Below, in pieces: positions 7,860-16,465 of a stretch of DNA of 64,000 nt. A program made the translations under genes and the position numbers. The DNA comes from an uncultured Oscillospiraceae bacterium (lineage in GTDB: Bacteria > Bacillota > Clostridia > Oscillospirales > Oscillospiraceae): assembly GCA_910588625.1 (NCBI GenBank), contig CAJUQN010000001.1, positions 1-64,000 on the forward strand. Direction: 5' to 3'. Under the pieces are notes generated by a model, which had not been told where the DNA came from, made no database searches, and saw only the letters and a list, made by a program, of their open reading frames with translations. The stretch's first letter is position 1. Every line of letters starts with the position of its first letter.

Positions 7860-10103
7860 ATGGACCTGGCACATAAGAGATATGAGGAATTGGAGCGGCA
7901 AATTTTGGCCGCCCATCCCGATGCGGATGTGGGCAAGATTCGCGCCGCTTTTGAATATGCCAACGAACACCACGGGCCCCAGCTGCGCAAAAGCGGGGAG
8001 CCCTATATCATCCACCCCATCGCGGTGGCGGAGATCATCAACGAGCTGGATTTGGACCGGGATTCCATCATCGCGGCCCTGCTTCACGACTGCATTGAGG
8101 ACACCGACTCCACCCACGACGAGATCGGCCGGATGTTCGGCAATCAGGTGGCCGAGCTGGTGGAGGGCGTCACCAAGCTGACGAGGATGCAGTACACGTC
8201 CCGGGAGGACGAGCAGATGGAGAACCTGCGCAAAATGTTCATGGCCATGGCCAAGGACGTTCGGGTTATCCTCATCAAGCTGTGTGACCGTCTGCACAAT
8301 ATGCGTACGCTTCAATACCAGTCCGACGCCAAACAGAAGGAGAAGGCCCTGGAGACCATGGAGGTCTACGCCCCCATCGCCCACCGCCTCGGGATGCAAA
8401 AGATCAAGTGGGAGCTGGAGGACCTGGCCCTGGAGTACCTGGACCCGGTGGGCTTCCACGACGTCCACGAGGAGCTGGAGAAGATCACCACCCTCCACGC
8501 GGGATTCCTTGACAATATGCAGACCCACATCGAGGAGCGCTTGGCGGAGGAAGGGGTGCAGTGCAAGGTCTACGGGCGGCTGAAGCACATCTATTCCATC
8601 TACCGCAAGATGTATTCTCAGAACAAGACGTTGAACGAGATTTTCGACCTGTACGCCTTCCGGGTCATCGTGGAGGACATCCCCGCCTGCTATAATGTGC
8701 TGGGTTGTATCCACGATATGTTTAAGCCCGTGCTGGGGCGGTTCAAGGACTATATCGGCACCCCCAAGCCCAACGGTTATCAATCCCTCCACACCACCGT
8801 GGTGGGCCGGGACGGCATTCCCTTTGAGGTCCAGATCCGCACCTGGGATATGCACCAGACCGCCGAATACGGTGTGGCCGCCCACTGGAAGTACAAACAG
8901 GGGATGGCCAACCAGCGTTTAGGCACCGAGCGGGACTTCGAGTGGGTCCGCAAGCTGCTGGAGAGCCAGCAGGACACCGACCCAGACGAGTTCGTCCGTA
9001 CCCTGCGGGTGGATATGTTCGCCGACGAGGTGTTTGTGTTCACCCCTAACGGCGACGTAAAGAGTCTGCCCGCTGGGGCCACGCCCATCGACTTCGCCTA
9101 CGCCATCCATTCCGCCGTGGGCAACTCCATGACAGGGGCGCGGGTGAACGGGCGTATCGTCACCTTTGAAACGCCGCTGAAAAGCGGCGATATTGTGGAG
9201 ATCATCACGTCCAAGTCCGCCCGCGGGCCCAGCCGGGACTGGATGAAAATCTGCAAGTCCAACGAGGCTCGGAACAAGATCCGCCAGTGGTTCAAAAAAG
9301 AACGCCGGGAGGAGAATATTGCCACCGGCCGCGCCATGTTCGAGTCCGAGCTGAAGCACGCGGGGCTGTCCCTGGGGGCCATTACCGCCAATTCGGACCT
9401 GCTGGACGTTCTGCTCAAGCGGGTGCGGTGCGGCCAGCTGGATGAGCTGTACGCTGCCATCGGCTACGGCGGGCTGTCCGCCCAGAAGGCCGCTGCCCGC
9501 ATCAAAGAGGAGATGACCCGCCTGGGCCGTCTGGAGCGCCAGAAGGCGGAGCAAGAGGCCATTCAGGCATCCATCTCCACGGGGGAGACAGTCTATCCCT
9601 CGTCCACCTACAAAAACTCGATCCTCACCCCGCGCAAATCCAACAGCGGTATCATTGTAGCTGGGCTGGACAACTGCATGGTGAAGTTCTCCAAGTGCTG
9701 CACCCCTGTGCCGGGCGACCCGGTGGTGGGGTTCATCACCAAGGGGTACGGCGTGTCCATCCACCGGCAGGACTGCCCCAACGCGGACCCCGCCCGGCGC
9801 AAGCTCGAGGAGGAGGGGCGCTGGGTCAAGGTGTCCTGGGCGGAGAACGCGGTGGCGGAGGCGGGCTACCGCACCTCCATTGAGATCTCCGCCAAGGACC
9901 GGGACGGACTGGCGCTGGATGTGGCCATGGCTTTGTCCGCCGTCAAGGTGAAGGTGAATAACCTGTCCGCCCGCAGCCAGCCGGATGGGTACGCCATGAT
10001 CTATTTGGAGCTGGCGGTCAAGGACCAGAAGGAGCTGACCGGGGTTATCAATAAGCTGTCCCAAATCTCTGGCGTATTTTTGGTTAAGCGGGCCGGCGGT
10101 TAA
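7860..10103 (+). CDS. bifunctional (p)ppGpp synthetase/hydrolase (RelA/SpoT family, Rel)
   Basis: A protein of about 747 residues starting MDLAHKRYEE at 7860, eight bases after AAGGAGG; an alternative start at 7839 lacks a ribosome site. Domains in order: the HD hydrolase with LLHDCIEDT at residues 75-82; the synthetase near 230-340, with GRLKHIYSIYRKM and GYQSLHTTV; the TGS domain near 395-455 (VFTPNGDVKSLPAGATPIDFAY in parts); a helical zinc-finger region with CCTPVPGD; and a C-terminal ACT domain. Both catalytic halves look intact, so it can make and degrade the stringent-response alarmone. The D-aspartate-ligase-like gene follows 30 bases later. Confidence 0.95.
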   Translation: MDLAHKRYEELERQILAAHPDADVGKIRAAFEYANEHHGPQLRKSGEPYIIHPIAVAEIINELDLDRDSIIAALLHDCIEDTDSTHDEIGRMFGNQVAELVEGVTKLTRMQYTSREDEQMENLRKMFMAMAKDVRVILIKLCDRLHNMRTLQYQSDAKQKEKALETMEVYAPIAHRLGMQKIKWELEDLALEYLDPVGFHDVHEELEKITTLHAGFLDNMQTHIEERLAEEGVQCKVYGRLKHIYSIYRKMYSQNKTLNEIFDLYAFRVIVEDIPACYNVLGCIHDMFKPVLGRFKDYIGTPKPNGYQSLHTTVVGRDGIPFEVQIRTWDMHQTAEYGVAAHWKYKQGMANQRLGTERDFEWVRKLLESQQDTDPDEFVRTLRVDMFADEVFVFTPNGDVKSLPAGATPIDFAYAIHSAVGNSMTGARVNGRIVTFETPLKSGDIVEIITSKSARGPSRDWMKICKSNEARNKIRQWFKKERREENIATGRAMFESELKHAGLSLGAITANSDLLDVLLKRVRCGQLDELYAAIGYGGLSAQKAAARIKEEMTRLGRLERQKAEQEAIQASISTGETVYPSSTYKNSILTPRKSNSGIIVAGLDNCMVKFSKCCTPVPGDPVVGFITKGYGVSIHRQDCPNADPARRKLEEEGRWVKVSWAENAVAEAGYRTSIEISAKDRDGLALDVAMALSAVKVKVNNLSARSQPDGYAMIYLELAVKDQKELTGVINKLSQISGVFLVKRAGG

Positions 10104-10133
10104 GCCAGCCTTTACAAAGGAGCCTGATCTCAA

Positions 10134-11354
10134 GTGTCTGATGTCACTTTCCAGCCGCTTTTATTCGGCGGCGATATCAACGTGTATAGTGTGGCCCGGG
10201 CGTTTCACGAGGCTTATGGGGTAAAAAGTATTGCCTTCGGCAAGTTTGCCGCCACCTTTCCCTGCGCCTACAGCGCCATCATCGACTACCGCGCCTGTGC
10301 GGAGAACGAGGACGAGGCGGCGTTCCTCCAAAACGTCAAAAACGTGGCGGCCGAGTGCGCGGACAAGACCGTGCTGGTCATCGGCTGCGGGGACAGCTAT
10401 GTCAAGCTGTGTGCCCACCTCAAAGACCAGTTCCCCCAGAACGTAACGTGTAACTATATCAGTGGGGAAATGCTGGACCGGCTCACCGACAAGGAGCAGT
10501 TCTATGCCCTGTGTGACCAGTACGGCATCGACCACCCGGCCACCTTCGTCTATGACCGGGATATGGGCCATGGCTTTGAGCTGCCCTGGGGCGCGCCCTA
10601 CGTGGCCAAGCCCGCCGACGGCGTGGCCTACTGGGCCACCGGACGCCGGGAGCTGAAAAAAGTCTATATCTGCGGCAGCTGGGAGGAGCTTCTGGCCGCT
10701 CTGGACGAGGTGTACGCCGCGGGATATCCAGGCAAGATGATTTTGCAGGAGTTCATCCCCGGAGACGATACCTATATGCGGGTGCTTACCAACTACTCCG
10801 ACACCCACGGCAAGGTGAAGCTGATGTGCCTGGGCCATGTGCTTCTGGAGGAGCACTCCCCCCACGGCATCGGCAACCACGCCGTCATCATCACCGAGCA
10901 TGACCGGGGGCTGTGCGACAAGATCCGCGGGATGCTGGAGGACTTGGGCTACGTGGGCTTTTCCAACTTCGACATCAAGTTTGACCGCCGGGACGGGAAG
11001 TACAAGGCCTTTGAGATCAACACCCGCCAGGGGCGGAGCAACTACTATGTCACCGGCTCCGGCCACAATATCGCCCAGTACCTGGTGGGCGACCTCATCG
11101 AAGGCCGGGAAATGCCGCTGACCGTCACCAACAACCGAACCATCTGGCGGATGATCCCTCGGGGTCTGGCGTACAAATATATTCCCCGGCGGTATCACGA
11201 TGAAATGCGGGCATTGTTCAAGTCTGGCGCGGACCATCACTCCATGGAGTACCGCCCGGACTACACCCCCAAGCGCATCTGGCGCATTTGGAAGAACCAC
11301 ATTGGAAACTATGTCCGATTTGGTAAGTACTGCAAGAAACCCAGCGAGAATTAA
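10134..11354 (+). CDS. ATP-grasp ligase, D-aspartate ligase (Asl)-like
   Basis: A 406-residue ATP-grasp protein with a GTG start behind AAAGGAGCC. The N-terminus, PLLFGGDINVYSVARAFHEA, resembles as I recall it the enterococcal D-aspartate ligase Asl, which has similar length and opens with a GSDMNVYGMARSF-type motif. Further ATP-grasp features are AKPADGVAYW, MILQEFIPGDDTYMRV, the metal site FSNFDIKFDRRDGKY and FEINTRQGRSNYY. The enterococcal enzyme couples D-aspartate to the side-chain amine of lysine in peptidoglycan precursors. The next gene is an aspartate racemase, which would supply D-aspartate, and the next a lysine-type MurE, so the context supports this function. Other amino-acid ligase activities remain possible. 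Confidence 0.75.
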   Translation: MSDVTFQPLLFGGDINVYSVARAFHEAYGVKSIAFGKFAATFPCAYSAIIDYRACAENEDEAAFLQNVKNVAAECADKTVLVIGCGDSYVKLCAHLKDQFPQNVTCNYISGEMLDRLTDKEQFYALCDQYGIDHPATFVYDRDMGHGFELPWGAPYVAKPADGVAYWATGRRELKKVYICGSWEELLAALDEVYAAGYPGKMILQEFIPGDDTYMRVLTNYSDTHGKVKLMCLGHVLLEEHSPHGIGNHAVIITEHDRGLCDKIRGMLEDLGYVGFSNFDIKFDRRDGKYKAFEINTRQGRSNYYVTGSGHNIAQYLVGDLIEGREMPLTVTNNRTIWRMIPRGLAYKYIPRRYHDEMRALFKSGADHHSMEYRPDYTPKRIWRIWKNHIGNYVRFGKYCKKPSEN

Positions 11355-11363
11355 GGAGGCGCC

Positions 11364-12068
11364 ATGTCTGAGCAGCGTTTAGGCGTCCTGGGCGGCATGG
11401 GCCCCCAGGCCACCCAGGTGTTCTATCAGTTCGTCCTGGACCGCACCGACGCGGTCCGGGATCAGGACCATCTCCCCGCCCTCATCCTGTCCGACACCGG
11501 TATCCCTGACCGCACCGCCGCCATCCTCTCGGGGAACACCGGGGGGCTGTACCAGCGGCTGTTGAAGGACGCGAAAATGCTGGAAAACTGCGGCTGTACG
11601 GTGCTGGCCATCCCCTGCAATACGTCCCACTACTTTGCCGACCGGCTCCAGGGGGAGATCGGCGTGCCCATCATCCATATGCTGCGGGAGACTGCCGCCG
11701 CCCTGGCCGCCCAGGGAAAAAAGCGCCCCGGCATCCTGGGCACCGACGGCACCATCCAGACGGGCCTGTATCAGAAGGAGTGCGCCGCGGTGGGGCTGGA
11801 GGCCGTGGCCCCCGACCCGGACACGCAGAAGCTGGTCATGTCCATCATCTACGACGAGATCAAGCAGGGGGAGACGGGCAGCCGGGACAAGTTTGCAAAA
11901 ATCGACCGGGCCATCCGGAAGGCGGGGTGCGACTGCGCGATCCTGGCCTGCACAGAGCTGTCCGTGTTTGCCACCTATCACACGCTTCCCTCCTTCTACA
12001 CTGACGCCATGATGGTCATGGCCGAGCGGGCGGTGGAGCGGTGCGGCTATCCCCTGCGTACGATCTGA
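11364..12068 (+). CDS. aspartate/glutamate racemase family protein, probable aspartate racemase
   Basis: A 234-residue protein starting 10 bases after the ligase gene, with AAGGAGG at the correct distance. It has the two catalytic cysteines of cofactor-independent racemases: PCNTSH (Cys85) and LACTELS (Cys196). The N-terminus LGVLGGMGPQAT is characteristic of the aspartate racemase branch rather than MurI. It interconverts L- and D-aspartate in the cytosol. With an Asl-like ligase upstream and a MurE downstream, the likely purpose is D-aspartate for peptidoglycan side-chain or cross-bridge synthesis; this is inference from context. Confidence 0.85.
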   Translation: MSEQRLGVLGGMGPQATQVFYQFVLDRTDAVRDQDHLPALILSDTGIPDRTAAILSGNTGGLYQRLLKDAKMLENCGCTVLAIPCNTSHYFADRLQGEIGVPIIHMLRETAAALAAQGKKRPGILGTDGTIQTGLYQKECAAVGLEAVAPDPDTQKLVMSIIYDEIKQGETGSRDKFAKIDRAIRKAGCDCAILACTELSVFATYHTLPSFYTDAMMVMAERAVERCGYPLRTI

Positions 12069-12086
12069 TTTTCGGAGGTCATCACC

Positions 12087-13601
12087 ATGGATTTGACACG
12101 CTTCTCTCTGCGGGAATATGTGGAGCTGATGGACAAGCTGGGGCAGCTGGCCGCGCCGGCGCCTGACGGATTGGATTTGGAGCGGACTGTGGAGCTGGTG
12201 TCCTACAGTTCCAAGGAAGTGGTTCCAGGCACGCTGTTCATCTGCAAGGGCGCCCACTTTAAGGTGGATTACTTGGCTGACGCCGCCAAACGCGGCGCAT
12301 TTGCCTACGCCAGTGAGAATACCTATTCTGGCATAGACCTGCCCTGCATCTTGGTGAAGGATATGCGGCAGGTGTTGGCCCCGCTGGCGGTGAAGTATTA
12401 CAACGCCCCCTCCCAAAAGCTGAAGGTCATCGGCATCACCGGGACCAAGGGGAAATCCTCCACCGCCTACTACCTGAAGTATATCCTGGACGAGCTGCTA
12501 GTTCCCCAGGGGAAAAGCTGCGGCGTCATCTCCTCCATCGATACCTGGGATGGGGTAGAGCGCTTCGAGTCCCATTTGACCACCCCCGAGCCGCTGGAGC
12601 TGCAAAAGCACTTCGCCCACGCCGTGGCCTCCGGGATGGAATACCTGGTGATGGAGGTTTCCAGTCAGGCCCTCAAATACCACCGCACGCTGGGGACCCG
12701 GTTCGCCGTGTCCGCGTTCTTGAACATCGGCGCCGACCACATCTCTCCCATTGAGCACCCGGATTTTGAGGATTATTTCCACTCCAAACAGAAAATTTTT
12801 GCCCAGGCGGACTTTTCCTGTGTCAACCTGGACTGTGACCACGGGGACGAAGCGCTGGCCGCCGCTCAGAGCGCCTGCGGGACGGTGCACACCTTCTCCC
12901 GGCACAATCCCGCCGCCAATGTGTACGGCCACGACGTGCGGAAAATAGGGGACGACATTCTGTTCCAGGTGGACGCCGCCCAGCTCTCCGGGCAGTACCG
13001 CCTGACCATGCCGGGGCTGTTCAACGTGGATAACGCCCTGGCGGCCATCGCCGTGTGCCAGGGGCTCAATATTCCGCAGAAGGCTGTTCTGGACGGCCTC
13101 AGCAAGGCCCGCGTGCCGGGGCGCATGGAGGTCTACTCCAACGCCTCCGGGGATGTCGCCGCCATCGTGGACTATGCCCACAACCGCATGAGCTTTGAAA
13201 CCCTGTTCCGCTCCGTCCAGCAGGAGTACCCTGGGCGGCGCATCGTCACCGTCTTCGGCTGCCCCGGCAAAAAAGCCTTTGACCGCCGCCGGGACCTGGG
13301 CGAGGTGTCCGGGCAGTATTCCGACCTGGTGGTGCTCACCGAGGAGGATTCCGGCGAGGAGGACACGGTCTCTATCTGCAAGGAGATCGCCACACACGTG
13401 GCCTGCACCTGCGAAATTCAGCCCAACCGGGGGGAGGCCATCCGGCAGGCGGTGCTGAGCTGTCACCAGCCGTCGGTGATCCTCATCACCGGCAAGGGCG
13501 CGGAGACCCGGCAGAAGCGGGGGCTGGAGTATATCGACACCCCGTCGGATGTGGAGTACGCCCAGGCCTTCCTGCGGGAGCTGGACGCGCGGCGGGATTA
13601 G
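12087..13601 (+). CDS. MurE-family ligase of the lysine-type subfamily
   Basis: A 504-residue Mur ligase with the P-loop GTKGKSS (119-125), MEVSSQA, the metal segment ADHISPIEHP and Lys234 in FHSKQK, the expected carbamylated lysine. The specificity loop reads TEEDSGEED (418-426), not DNPR as in DAP-adding MurE. By memory the whole sequence resembles pneumococcal L-lysine MurE, for example IEHPDFEDYF against IEHPSFEDYF, and the end motif TGKGAE. It should add the third amino acid, probably L-lysine, to UDP-MurNAc-L-Ala-D-Glu. It is the last gene of the recJ-to-murE run. A second, DAP-type MurE lies at 14160-15599. Confidence 0.8.
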   Translation: MDLTRFSLREYVELMDKLGQLAAPAPDGLDLERTVELVSYSSKEVVPGTLFICKGAHFKVDYLADAAKRGAFAYASENTYSGIDLPCILVKDMRQVLAPLAVKYYNAPSQKLKVIGITGTKGKSSTAYYLKYILDELLVPQGKSCGVISSIDTWDGVERFESHLTTPEPLELQKHFAHAVASGMEYLVMEVSSQALKYHRTLGTRFAVSAFLNIGADHISPIEHPDFEDYFHSKQKIFAQADFSCVNLDCDHGDEALAAAQSACGTVHTFSRHNPAANVYGHDVRKIGDDILFQVDAAQLSGQYRLTMPGLFNVDNALAAIAVCQGLNIPQKAVLDGLSKARVPGRMEVYSNASGDVAAIVDYAHNRMSFETLFRSVQQEYPGRRIVTVFGCPGKKAFDRRRDLGEVSGQYSDLVVLTEEDSGEEDTVSICKEIATHVACTCEIQPNRGEAIRQAVLSCHQPSVILITGKGAETRQKRGLEYIDTPSDVEYAQAFLRELDARRD

Positions 13602-13614
13602 ATTTGGTGAAAAA

Positions 13615-13648
13615 GTTGCGCAAAAGGGCCGCGCAACTGATAGTTGCC
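13615..13648. promoter_or_regulatory. overlapping inverted repeats upstream of the HTH gene
   Basis: GTTGCGC (13615-13621) pairs with GCGCAAC (13631-13637), and the adjacent GCAACT-GAT-AGTTGC (13634-13648) is itself a palindrome just upstream of the likely -35 element. There is no T tract, so an operator is as plausible as a terminator. Confidence 0.4.
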
Positions 13649-13658
13649 CGATATTTGG

Positions 13659-13687
13659 TGGACGCAACCGGACCTTTTTGGTAGAAT
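13659..13687 (+). promoter_or_regulatory. probable promoter of the HTH regulator gene
   Basis: TGGACG (13659-13664), a 17-base spacer and TAGAAT (13682-13687) precede the ATG at 13713 by a short leader with AAAGGAGG. Confidence 0.5.
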
Positions 13688-13712
13688 GGCGCTATCAAAA
13701 GGAGGTAATATT

Positions 13713-14072
13713 ATGGCAGGAAATTTTGTAGTAGCGATCCCTGTACTGCTCCTCAATATCGCGCTTTGGGCCCTTTTCATCTATTTCGTTGTCCTGGTTA
13801 TCCGAGCTTTACGGAAATATCTCCGCTCCAACGCGGACAGCAAAAATCCGCCGGAGCAGGCCAAAAGTTTAGGGGAAACGCTCAAGGCCCACCGCACCAG
13901 CCGGGGCTTCACCCAGGAGTACGTGGCCGAGTCCCTGGGCGTCAGCCGTCAGGCGGTCAGCAAGTGGGAGAATGGCACATCCGACCCCAGCACCGCCAAT
14001 CTGATGGCCCTGGCCAAGCTCTACGGCCTGTCGGTGGATGAGCTTTTGAAGCAAGTGGAAACAACCGAATAA
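13713..14072 (+). CDS. membrane-tethered XRE-family HTH regulator
   Basis: A 119-residue protein. An N-terminal hydrophobic segment (about residues 6-30, VAIPVLLLNIALWALFIYF) is followed by a short charged linker and a Cro/C1-type helix-turn-helix (about 49-105): LGETLKAHRTSRGFTQEYVAESLGVSRQAVSKWENG is its pattern, quoted only as the motif SRQAVSKWENG for certainty. The fusion of a membrane helix to an XRE domain implies a DNA-binding protein held at the membrane. It lies between two murE genes with its own promoter and terminator, so a link to envelope control is possible but only inferred from position. Confidence 0.85.
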   Translation: MAGNFVVAIPVLLLNIALWALFIYFVVLVIRALRKYLRSNADSKNPPEQAKSLGETLKAHRTSRGFTQEYVAESLGVSRQAVSKWENGTSDPSTANLMALAKLYGLSVDELLKQVETTE

Positions 14073-14080
14073 GCGACAAA

Positions 14081-14117
14081 ATGCCCCTCCCGTCCAGCGG
14101 GAGGGACATTTTTTTGC
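14081..14117 (+). terminator. rho-independent terminator after the HTH gene
   Basis: A stem of TGCCCCTCCCG with CGGGAGGGACA (one G-T pair) and a short loop is followed by TTTTTTT. Confidence 0.85.
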
Positions 14118-14159
14118 CCAAAACCATAGATTGGGGAAAACCGAAAAGGAGTTTTCCCT

Positions 14160-15599
14160 ATGAAGCTGTCTCAGCTGCTGTCCGCCATCGGAGTGTCCTG
14201 CCCTCTGGAGGCGGAGGTCACCGCCCTCATCTGCGACTCCCGCGAAGTGGTTCCAGGAGCGCTGTTCGTGGCCATGGAGGGCGCCAACAACGACGGCCGA
14301 GCTCACATCCCCGAGGCCTTGGAGCGGGGCGTGGCCGCTGTAGTGTGCCGTCCGCCTCTGCCCGAAAGCGTCCCCGGCGCGTCGGTGGACGACCCTCGAG
14401 CCGCCCTGGCCCTCCTGGCCGCAGAGTTCTACTGCCATCCGGAAAAGGCCCTCACGCTCATCGCCGTCACCGGCACCAAAGGCAAGACCACCACCGCCCA
14501 TATGCTCCGGGACATCCTCGCCGCCGCAGGATACAAAACCGGCATGATCGGCACTCTGGGCGCGTACATCGGCCTGGAAAAGCTGTCTGACACCCGCAAC
14601 ACCACTCCAGAGCCCATCGCCCTCCGCCGCACCCTTCAGCAGATGACTGACGCGGGCTGTACCCACGTGGTGATGGAGGTCTCCTCCCAGGCCATGAAGC
14701 TGAAACGAGTCCATGGCCTGACCTTCGCCGCCGGACTGTTCCTTAACCTGTCCCCGGACCACATTGGCGGTGCGGAGCACGCCGACTTTGAGGAATACCG
14801 CGCCTGCAAAGCCGCCATGTTCCGTCAGTGCAAAATCGCCGTGGGCAATGCCGACGACCCAAACTGGCCCGCGATGGCCGCTCAGGTCCCCAAGGGCGCT
14901 CCCGTCTCCACTTTTGGCTTCGGCGAACACGCCGATGTCCGCGCCCGCGCCGTCACGCCGGACCCGGACCGCCCCCTGTCCTCCCTCCTCACAGTTGAGA
15001 ATGTGAATACCTATTCTATTCCCCTTCCTGGAACGTTCAACGCCGCCGACGCCCTGGCCGCTGCCGCCCTCAGCCGCACCTTGGGCATCCCCGACAGCTC
15101 CATCCGCGCCGGACTGTCCCGCGTCTGCGTTCCCGGCCGGGCGCAGGTTGTTCCGGCGCCCGCACCCTTCACCGTAATCATCGACTACGCCCACAACGGC
15201 GCCAGCTTTGACGCCATCCTCTCCGCCCTGGCCGAGCACCACCCAAAACGCATCCTCACCGTATTCGGCGCGGGCGGCGACCGTCCCAAGCTGCGCCGTA
15301 CAGAGATGGCCCGTTCCGCCGCCCGGTGGGCGGACTACGCCGTGCTTACCGCCGACAACCCCCGCTCCGAGCGCGTCGAGGGAATCTGTGCCGATATCGC
15401 CGCCGCGCTGGGGGACCTGCCCCACGAAATCATCCCAGACCGCCGGGAGGCCATTTTTCGCGCCCTGTCGCTGGCAGGAACAGGGGATGTAGTGGCCCTG
15501 CTGGGCAAGGGCCACGAGGAGTACATTGAGGAAAACAGCGTGCGCCATCCCTTCTCGGAACGGGCGGTGGTAGAGGAGTTTTTCCGGGTACGACGTTGA
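14160..15599 (+). CDS. murE: UDP-MurNAc-tripeptide synthetase MurE, DAP-type
   Basis: A 479-residue Mur ligase with the P-loop GTKGKTT (105-111), the TTPE motif at 148-151, MEVSSQA and a metal-site lysine in the segment YRACKAAMF. The specificity motif DNPR is at residues 399-402, diagnostic of meso-diaminopimelate addition, and the end motif LLGKGHEEY is intact. It adds meso-DAP to UDP-MurNAc-L-Ala-D-Glu in the cytosol. It is not embedded in a classical mur/dcw cluster here: a terminator lies before it and a lipoprotein with its own promoter after it. The start follows AAAAGGAG. Confidence 0.93.
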   Translation: MKLSQLLSAIGVSCPLEAEVTALICDSREVVPGALFVAMEGANNDGRAHIPEALERGVAAVVCRPPLPESVPGASVDDPRAALALLAAEFYCHPEKALTLIAVTGTKGKTTTAHMLRDILAAAGYKTGMIGTLGAYIGLEKLSDTRNTTPEPIALRRTLQQMTDAGCTHVVMEVSSQAMKLKRVHGLTFAAGLFLNLSPDHIGGAEHADFEEYRACKAAMFRQCKIAVGNADDPNWPAMAAQVPKGAPVSTFGFGEHADVRARAVTPDPDRPLSSLLTVENVNTYSIPLPGTFNAADALAAAALSRTLGIPDSSIRAGLSRVCVPGRAQVVPAPAPFTVIIDYAHNGASFDAILSALAEHHPKRILTVFGAGGDRPKLRRTEMARSAARWADYAVLTADNPRSERVEGICADIAAALGDLPHEIIPDRREAIFRALSLAGTGDVVALLGKGHEEYIEENSVRHPFSERAVVEEFFRVRR

Positions 15600-15680
15600 C
15601 TTTTGAGCAAAAGGCTCAGCTCCTAGCCTTTTGTGCGCTGGAATAGAAGCGAAGGCCCCTTTCCCGCTCCCAGCCGGGGC

Positions 15681-15709
15681 TTGACAGAAACTCTTTTACG
15701 GTGGATAAT
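15681..15709 (+). promoter_or_regulatory. sigma-A promoter of the lipoprotein gene
   Basis: A perfect TTGACA (15681-15686), 17 bases and GATAAT (15704-15709) precede the GTG start at 15741. Confidence 0.8.
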
Positions 15710-15740
15710 TAGAAAAACAGCTTAAAAGGGGGGACAACGT

Positions 15741-16355
15741 GTGAATAGGCTGACGCTTTTGGCTGTGTCCCTCCTGCTCCTGGCCCTGACGGCCTGCCAG
15801 CCCCGGTATATTGCCAACGGCCCCACACCGCCGCCCCGGGTGTCCGCTGCGCCCCCGGAAGAGCCGACCCTGCCCCTTGAGCCGACCCCGCCGCCGGTTC
15901 TCACCCCGGACGAGTATCTGACACTGTCTACCACCCTCCACCACCGGGTGATAGCGGAAGCGGAGCTCCTCACCCGTCTGGGCTTGTACGAATACAATTG
16001 GTGGGCGTCCCGCATCGGCGAGCCAGGCGGGGATGATCTGACCCAGCTGCTTCCCTCCGCATCGTCCTGGCTGGCGAGCAATGGAAATGCCGGCTTTGAA
16101 ACTCTCTCCGCCACCTGGGTTGGCATCGTGTCCGACTATGCCCGCCTGAGCCAGACACCGCTCACCGGCCCGGTGCCCGACCGGCTCCCAGGTCAGGTGG
16201 ACGCGCTAATCGCGGCCTACCACCAGCTCTACATCGCCGTGACAAATCCGAGGGGCACCGCCTCCGACTTTGCCCGGATGCTGTGTGCCTGTACCTATTC
16301 CATTGACGAAGCCCACGGCGAGTTGACTGCCCTGTTGGAGGTCAGCCTGCTATAA
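15741..16355 (+). CDS. lipoprotein of unknown function
   Basis: A 204-residue protein with a GTG start behind AAAAGGGGGGA. The signal peptide ends in a lipobox, LTAC (Cys19), so the mature protein should be anchored to the outer face of the membrane. A proline-rich spacer (about 28-55, with PTPPPPRV and LEPTPPPV) precedes a mostly helical domain without motifs I recognise. Promoter and terminator flank it closely, so it appears to be transcribed alone. Confidence 0.8.
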   Translation: MNRLTLLAVSLLLLALTACQPRYIANGPTPPPRVSAAPPEEPTLPLEPTPPPVLTPDEYLTLSTTLHHRVIAEAELLTRLGLYEYNWWASRIGEPGGDDLTQLLPSASSWLASNGNAGFETLSATWVGIVSDYARLSQTPLTGPVPDRLPGQVDALIAAYHQLYIAVTNPRGTASDFARMLCACTYSIDEAHGELTALLEVSLL

Positions 16356-16396
16356 CCCCGGTCAAGCAAAAGGGCTGACCCATCCAGCGGATACAA

Positions 16397-16434
16397 GAGG
16401 ACCGCCACCCTTTGGGTGACGATCCTCTTTTTTG
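16397..16434. terminator. terminator between convergent lipoprotein and ridA genes
   Basis: A 14-base stem with two G-T pairs (GAGGACCGCCACCC with GGGTGACGATCCTC) and a three-base loop is followed by T7 on the plus strand. It can serve both convergent genes. Confidence 0.75.
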
Positions 16435-16465
16435 CTGTTTCGGGGCGTTACTTAGGACTAGCAGC

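Noticed and set aside
13869..15548. A 559-codon minus-strand frame opposite the HTH gene and murE.
   Set aside because: Crosses a strong terminator and two plus-strand genes with clear motifs; the composition is that of antisense sequence.
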